Assembly: GCA_020851785.1 (NCBI GenBank)
Contig: JADZCC010000034.1
Location: 62,001-126,000, forward strand
Source of the DNA: Anaerolineales bacterium
GTDB lineage: Bacteria > Chloroflexota > Anaerolineae > Anaerolineales > Villigracilaceae
Reading direction: 5' to 3'
Length of the DNA: 64,000 nt
This document shows, in pieces, positions 59,802 through 64,000 of this stretch. A program made the position numbers and the translations under genes. Each line of letters begins with the position of its first letter. Position 1 is the stretch's first letter. The notes below the pieces were generated by a model. The model did no database searches, was not told the origin of the DNA, and was given only the letters and a program-made list of their open reading frames with translations.

Positions 59802-61487
59802 TTAATTTGCCTTCACGGCGCTAAATTTTTCTTTGCCAATTTTGTAGTTGCCGCTGTGTTTAATCACCTGGTCAACCACATCGGCGGGCACATCTACAAA
59901 TGAATGTTTTTCTTCAATGCGGATTTTCCCAATGGTATACCCGGGGATGTTGGCGTGAAAGGCAATCTGGCCGACGATGTCGCTGGGACGGATGTTGTGC
60001 ATTTTGCCCTTATTGATTTTGACTCGCACCATGCCTTCTTCATGCGACGTTGCGCCACGACCGCGCTCGCGCTTGCCCCGGCTCCCGGACTCATCTCTAC
60101 GCCCGAACGACTCTTTGCGCCCGAACTTTTCATTTCGTCCACCACGCTCATCTCTGCGATTGAAATCGGGCTTCACATCCGACACTTCGGCAATCGGCCT
60201 TTGCTTTTCGTCGCCACGGGAAATCTTAATCGCGGCGGCGGCAATGTTCATTGGGTCATGCCCGGCTTCAATTAATTCCTGAACCATCTCCAACTCGCGC
60301 TTGAAACGTCCGCGACCAAGCCAAACCTTCAAATTTTCAACGGTTTGCGTTTCGCGGTGTTTAATAATTTCAGCGGGCGTGGGCAGTTCCAATTGCTTGA
60401 CCGGCTGTTTGGTGAGCGCTTCCACTTCGCGCAAACGCCTTTTTTCTTTGGGAGCGAGCAATGTGATCGCAATTCCGGTTTTGCCTGCGCGGCCGGTTCT
60501 GCCGATTCTGTGAACATAGACTTCGGCGTCATCTGGCAGGTGATAATTGAAGACGTGCGAAATATCGTCAATGTCCAAACCGCGCGCGGCGACGTCGGTG
60601 GCGACCAAGACTTTCACCTGGTTGGCGCGGAAACGGCCCAAGACGCGTTCGCGGGCGTTTTGATCCAGGTCGCCATGAATGGCTTCGGCGGGGATGCCGC
60701 GAATCACCAGTTCGTTTGCCAGCGTGGCGGTTTCCGCTCGGGTGCGGGCAAAAATCAGCGCGGAATGAATCGGCTCAATTTCAAAAAGACGAGTGAGCGC
60801 ATTCGTTTTATCGCGATCATGCACAAGGTAGTAGCGCTGATCAATGGCTGAGGCGGTGAGCGTGCTTCTTTTCACCGCGACCGTTTGCGGGTCACGCATG
60901 AAGCGGTCTGCCAGTTTGCGAATCCGCTGGGGCATGGTGGCGCTGAACAAGGCGGTTTGTCGCTCGGAGGGAGTCGTCGCCAGAATTTTTTCAACTTCTT
61001 CCACGAAGCCCATGTTGAGCATTTCATCGGCTTCATCCAGCACAACGGTTTTGATATCGCTCAAAACCAAAACGCCGCGTTCAAGCAAGTCATTGAGACG
61101 GCCGGGCGTACCCACGACCACATCCACGCCGCGCCGCAGGTTGTTGATTTGCGGGCCGTACGGTTGACCGCCATACACGGCCAGCACGCGCGCATGCAAA
61201 TGTTTGCCATATTCGTTCATCGAATCGGCGACTTGCAAAGCCAGTTCGCGCGTGGGCGCCAACACCAGGGCTTGCGGGTTTTTCTGCTTTTGAAAATTAT
61301 TTAAGATGGGGAGAGAAAACGCGGCTGTTTTGCCGGTGCCGGTTTGAGCCTGACCAATTACGTCCACGCCGGTGAGCATGAGGGGAATCATGCCTGCTTG
61401 AATGGGCGTCGGTTCGGCATAGCCAAGTTCGCTAATGGCTTGCGTCAGCTCGCTACGCAAGTTTAAAGAAAGAAAATCGGTTGTCAT
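59802..61487 (-). CDS. DEAD-box ATP-dependent RNA helicase with a DbpA-like RNA-binding C-terminus
   Basis: 561 residues from the ATG of MTTDFLSL (AAGGA upstream); the longer track ORF lies in the leader. Q-motif and GFAEPTPIQ-like YAEPTPIQAGMIP, Walker A AQTGTGKTA near 46, VLDEADEML near 150, SATMP near 180, HRIGRTGRAGK near 325. A basic Arg/Asp/Gly-rich linker (about 430-485) leads to a DbpA/CsdA-type RNA-recognition fold (VRVKINKGKMHNIRPSDIVG...IEEKHSFVDVP). Probably acts in ribosome assembly or RNA decay, often cold-induced in relatives. Confidence 0.95.
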   Translation of the reverse strand: MTTDFLSLNLRSELTQAISELGYAEPTPIQAGMIPLMLTGVDVIGQAQTGTGKTAAFSLPILNNFQKQKNPQALVLAPTRELALQVADSMNEYGKHLHARVLAVYGGQPYGPQINNLRRGVDVVVGTPGRLNDLLERGVLVLSDIKTVVLDEADEMLNMGFVEEVEKILATTPSERQTALFSATMPQRIRKLADRFMRDPQTVAVKRSTLTASAIDQRYYLVHDRDKTNALTRLFEIEPIHSALIFARTRAETATLANELVIRGIPAEAIHGDLDQNARERVLGRFRANQVKVLVATDVAARGLDIDDISHVFNYHLPDDAEVYVHRIGRTGRAGKTGIAITLLAPKEKRRLREVEALTKQPVKQLELPTPAEIIKHRETQTVENLKVWLGRGRFKRELEMVQELIEAGHDPMNIAAAAIKISRGDEKQRPIAEVSDVKPDFNRRDERGGRNEKFGRKESFGRRDESGSRGKRERGRGATSHEEGMVRVKINKGKMHNIRPSDIVGQIAFHANIPGYTIGKIRIEEKHSFVDVPADVVDQVIKHSGNYKIGKEKFSAVKAN

Positions 61488-61878
61488 GTTTGTCCTTTTT
61501 ATTTCGTCATTATGAATGTGGTTTCGATACGCCGCAACCCTGAAAATCATCAGGGCAAGCAAACAAGAACGCGGCTACTCAACCACCAATTTCACGATGA
61601 CATGTCATTGGGACGTTTTGACAACTCTGTTTTACTTCTTTCTTGCTATTCAAGATTGCTTTTTCAAGCAATCTCACCCAACAAAAAAGCCCGATGATTT
61701 CAGCGGGCTTGGCGTTTAGAGCGGGTCAAAACATTTTCCCAGAAAATTACAACGGGCTGAGTTTACCACAGAATTTGTAAACGGACTCTATCACGAATTC
61801 ACGGAAACAAACGGATTTGTGGGAGCGAATGGAAACCGATTTGTCCGTTATTGTCCGCGAATCCGCGACAAAGTCCGT
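61488..61878. other. 391-bp gene-free stretch between the DEAD-box and EamA genes
   Basis: Holds the helicase leader, a small hairpin AGATTGCT / AGCAATCT (61653-61674), the EamA terminator at 61687-61710, and a degenerate repeat (about 61770-61881) that includes GTAAACGGACTCTATCACGA and AATCCGCGACAAAGTCCGTT, related to the repeats at 26.2-26.5 kb. No convincing gene is seen. Confidence 0.65.
61687..61710 (-). terminator. Intrinsic terminator for the EamA gene
   Basis: AAGCCCG / CGGGCTT with a 10-nt loop; on the minus strand it ends in GGGCTTTTTTG. It is distant (about 170 nt) from the EamA stop. Confidence 0.75.
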
Positions 61879-62724
61879 TTACATGGTCATTAATACAATC
61901 GCAATCAAAGCGGAGACTACGCCCACCCATTGATTGCGGTTGAGTCTTTCTTTGAGGAAGATGGACGCGAGCAACACCGTTGCGCCCGGGAAGAGCGAGC
62001 TTAACACCGCGGCGACATCCAATCGGCCGGTTTGGGTGGCGAGGATGAAAAAACCGTTGCCGGTCAAATCCAGGATGCCGTTGAGAAAGATCGCCGGCAA
62101 GACGGTCGCTTTTTCAAGTTGAAAGGATGTTTTTGTAATCAGCATATAAATCAACAAAAAGGAAACGCTGGCCACGCGGGAAATCACCATGGGCCAAATC
62201 ACTCCGCCCGCGCCCGTGGCCTGATGGACAAAGACAAAGTAACAGCCAAATCCAAGGCCGGCCAGCAGAGGCAGCTTCAGGTCTACAAGGTGCGAGCGGA
62301 TATTTTTGATTCCATCTTCGCCTTGTGAAATCACCCAAATGGACAGGAGCGCAAAGACGAATCCAACCAATATCAAATAATTTGGCAAGCCCTGTGTGAC
62401 GATGCCGACGATGACGGGAATGAGCGCCGCCAATAACGCTGAGACTGGGGCGGCTATGCTCATCAACCCTTTGGACATGGCGGCGTAAAGAAAGATCAGG
62501 CCCATTACGCCAAACAGCCCGGCCATGAACGCCAACCCAACATCTCGCGGAGATGGAAACGCTTCATTGCTCCTGAGCGCTAAAAGGCCAACTGCAACCA
62601 GCCCAACCACAGACGCATAAAACACGGCGCGGACTGCGCCAACGCTTCGCGCCGCCAGCCCGCCGGTAAAATCGCCTGCGCCCCAACTGAACGCGGATAA
62701 TAATCCGTAAACGATGGATAACAA
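61879..62724 (-). CDS. EamA/DMT-family transporter
   Basis: 281 residues from a TTG start preceded by GAGGAG; the longer ORF has no start support. Ten helices in two EamA halves: SIVYGLLSAFSWGAGDFTGG begins the first, and AGLGFGCYFVFVHQ begins the second, ending with RLNRNQWVGVVSALIAIVLM. Drug/metabolite transporter superfamily; the substrate is unknown. Confidence 0.88.
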   Translation of the reverse strand: MLSIVYGLLSAFSWGAGDFTGGLAARSVGAVRAVFYASVVGLVAVGLLALRSNEAFPSPRDVGLAFMAGLFGVMGLIFLYAAMSKGLMSIAAPVSALLAALIPVIVGIVTQGLPNYLILVGFVFALLSIWVISQGEDGIKNIRSHLVDLKLPLLAGLGFGCYFVFVHQATGAGGVIWPMVISRVASVSFLLIYMLITKTSFQLEKATVLPAIFLNGILDLTGNGFFILATQTGRLDVAAVLSSLFPGATVLLASIFLKERLNRNQWVGVVSALIAIVLMTM

Positions 62725-62794
62725 GGTAGCTCCTCTAATTTGGAACGTGGATTTCAGTCGCAGGTAACAAACGCAGACTAAAGCCTGCGTTACG

Positions 62795-63652
62795 TTACTC
62801 CTTTGCTCGCGCCAACACTTTTTGCGCGTTGCGTAGCAATGGCATATCAATCATCTTGCCATCTAACGAATACGCGCCTTTCCCCTCTTTTTGACTGGCC
62901 TCAAACGTCTCGACGATTCTTTTTGCATATGCAACTTCTTCGGCGGATGGAGTAAACGCCGCTTGCACCGCCGCAACCTGATTCGGGTGGATGATTTGTT
63001 TGCCGCTGAAGCCCAGCCGCGCACCAAACTCAGATTCCGCTTTCAGCGCTTCTGAATCTTTATAATCAATGGTGACAATATCAATGGCTTGCAAATCATG
63101 GGCGGCGCAGGCCACAACGACTGCCTGACGGGCGTACAATAATTCAGTTGCGTCTTTTGTGCGTTTTGCGCCAATGGATGCGGCAAAATCCTCGCCACCG
63201 AAAATCAGGGCGTCCAAACGCGGGTGTGACGCAATTTCTTTGAGGTTCAAAATCCCTTTGGCGGTTTCAATGCCAATCAGAATGCGCATGGAGTTAACCT
63301 TCCAGCCGTATTTGAGTTCGGCAGATTCGATAATTTCGCTCGCCCATTCAATCTGTTCATAGGACTCAACTTTGGGAATCACAATGCCATCCGGCCGATA
63401 TGGCAGGACCGCTTCAAGATCGTCCTGCTCCCAGCCTGAGCCAACGGAATTAATGCGGGCCAGCTTTTCGCTTTGGCCAAAATCCAGTTCGCGCAAGGCT
63501 CTGGCAATCGTTTCGCGGGCTTCGGCTTTTTTGTTAACCGCCGCGCCGTCTTCCATATCCATACAAATGGAATCGACTCCCAGGGTGATGGATTTTGTAA
63601 TCATCTTCCAGTTGTCGCCGGGCATGTAAAGCAGGGCTCGTCTTGGGTACAT
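62795..63652 (-). CDS. CitE-like HpcH/HpaI aldolase family lyase
   Basis: 285 residues, a TIM-barrel related to citrate lyase beta subunit, malyl-CoA lyase and citramalyl-CoA lyase. RALLYMPGDNWKMI at the start, MDMEDGA with a metal-ligand Asp/Glu near 32, PKVES near 92, IGIETAKGILNL with the second Glu near 127, FGGEDFAASIGAKR near 150 and GFSGKQIIHPNQV near 214. No citrate lyase alpha or gamma genes adjoin, so a stand-alone acyl-CoA lyase or thioesterase role is more likely. RBS AAGGAG upstream. Confidence 0.9.
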   Translation of the reverse strand: MYPRRALLYMPGDNWKMITKSITLGVDSICMDMEDGAAVNKKAEARETIARALRELDFGQSEKLARINSVGSGWEQDDLEAVLPYRPDGIVIPKVESYEQIEWASEIIESAELKYGWKVNSMRILIGIETAKGILNLKEIASHPRLDALIFGGEDFAASIGAKRTKDATELLYARQAVVVACAAHDLQAIDIVTIDYKDSEALKAESEFGARLGFSGKQIIHPNQVAAVQAAFTPSAEEVAYAKRIVETFEASQKEGKGAYSLDGKMIDMPLLRNAQKVLARAKE

Positions 63653-63694
63653 GGAATGCTCCTTTGCCAGCCGATGATAGCATTAAAAAGAAAA

Positions 63695-63712
63695 CCGCCA
63701 AAGATTTGGCGG
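63695..63712 (-). terminator. Terminator after the FHA gene
   Basis: Perfect 8-bp stem CCGCCAAA / TTTGGCGG, 2-nt centre, followed on the minus strand by TTTTCTTTTT, 22 nt past the FHA stop. Confidence 0.82.
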
Positions 63713-63733
63713 CTTGGGAAGCAAGCTTCAGCG

Positions 63734-64000
63734 TTATGGATGCCGATCGTAAACGGCAACCAGTTTCAAGCGTCCCAACTGGAGCGTGCTTCCGCTGGGA
63801 AGTTGCGCGGCCTGACTGGGCGGGAGAATCTTTCCATCCAGCCAGGTTCCATTGGAACTGTTTAAATCCATAATTTCATAGCCCTGAGCAGTTGCGCGAA
63901 CTTTGGCATGTCGCCTGGAGACGCCCATGCCGAAACCATCCGGAGTGGATAAATCCACCAGCGTTTCGGTCGCGTCGTCCGCTTTGCGCCCGAGGACGAA
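63734..64000 (-). CDS. FHA-domain protein (5' part outside window)
   Basis: The last 88 codons of a gene that continues past the right edge. The frame reads FVLGRKADD at the edge, then SRRHAKV and LNSSNGTWLDGKIL, the conserved GR, SRxH and SxNG motifs of a forkhead-associated domain that binds phosphothreonine. The track ORF starts at an internal GTG. The domain is at the very C-terminus, and any N-terminal partner domain is not visible. It may read signals from Ser/Thr kinases such as the one at 12.7 kb (inference). Confidence 0.88.
   Translation of the reverse strand, partial: FVLGRKADDATETLVDLSTPDGFGMGVSRRHAKVRATAQGYEIMDLNSSNGTWLDGKILPPSQAAQLPSGSTLQLGRLKLVAVYDRHP

Noticed and set aside
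62795-63652. Citrate lyase operon
   Set aside because: Only a CitE-like gene is present; CitD, CitF and CitC/CitX genes are absent.

Overview
The window looks like a chromosomal segment of a Chloroflexota bacterium of the Anaerolineae type. This is inferred from gene content and protein style: a fused GlyQ-GlyS glycyl-tRNA synthetase, a bifunctional phosphoglucose/phosphomannose isomerase, lipoproteins with Thr/Ala/Pro-rich stalks, many peptide ABC transporters, a PucC-family carrier in a probable non-phototroph, and moderate GC with families of small dispersed repeats. No taxonomic marker gene is present.

Layout. 1-6.5 kb (+): the 3' part of clpC, a TPR membrane protein, msrA, dusB, a DUF6391-like membrane protein and holA. 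6.5-14.2 kb (-): a membrane protein, an alkyltransferase-like (ATL) repair protein, a two-domain VOC dioxygenase-like protein, a sugar-phosphate isomerase, an S10 carboxypeptidase, rsmI and a PknB-type kinase. 14.4-18.3 kb (+): a phnDCE-type ABC transporter with an enlarged PhnE. 18.3-20.3 kb (-): a pucC-merR operon. 20.4-26.1 kb (-): glyQS, carrying several in-frame repeat insertions, then a nucleotidyltransferase pair lying between two copies of the 5' end of glyQ, then a TIR-transmembrane-FGE protein. 26.5-31.1 kb: an acyltransferase and a PHP protein (+), recO-cdd-glmU (-) and tRNA-Gln(UUG) (-).

31.2-51.8 kb is almost entirely minus-strand peptide-type ABC transport. It holds three gene sets. 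Set A is complete (D, F, binding protein, B, C) with a strong promoter. Set B has two permeases, two ATPases and an 854-residue binding protein whose family-5 segments appear in circularly permuted order. Set C has two binding proteins and two ATPases but no permeases. A response regulator follows set C. 52-59.3 kb (+): mscL with a zinc ribbon, a PcrA/UvrD helicase carrying an intein, a Nudix hydrolase, a short ChrA, a nucleotidyltransferase, a small protein and an aminotransferase. 59.4-64 kb (-): a SUI1/YciH factor containing a translated repeat, a DEAD-box helicase, an EamA transporter, a CitE-like lyase and a partial FHA protein.

The most notable observations are: (1) the circularly permuted binding protein with a C-terminal Ig-like domain; (2) dispersed intergenic-type repeats inserted in frame in glyQS and yciH; (3) the PcrA intein with a GIY-YIG-like endonuclease segment; (4) the glyQ 5' duplication flanking a nucleotidyltransferase module; (5) the TIR-TM-FGE protein; (6) five genes whose -10 box lies 6-7 nt before the ATG, suggesting leaderless mRNAs; (7) a shared 15-nt anti-16S-like element before two binding-protein genes. 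All functional calls come from reading translations by eye; no search was run.
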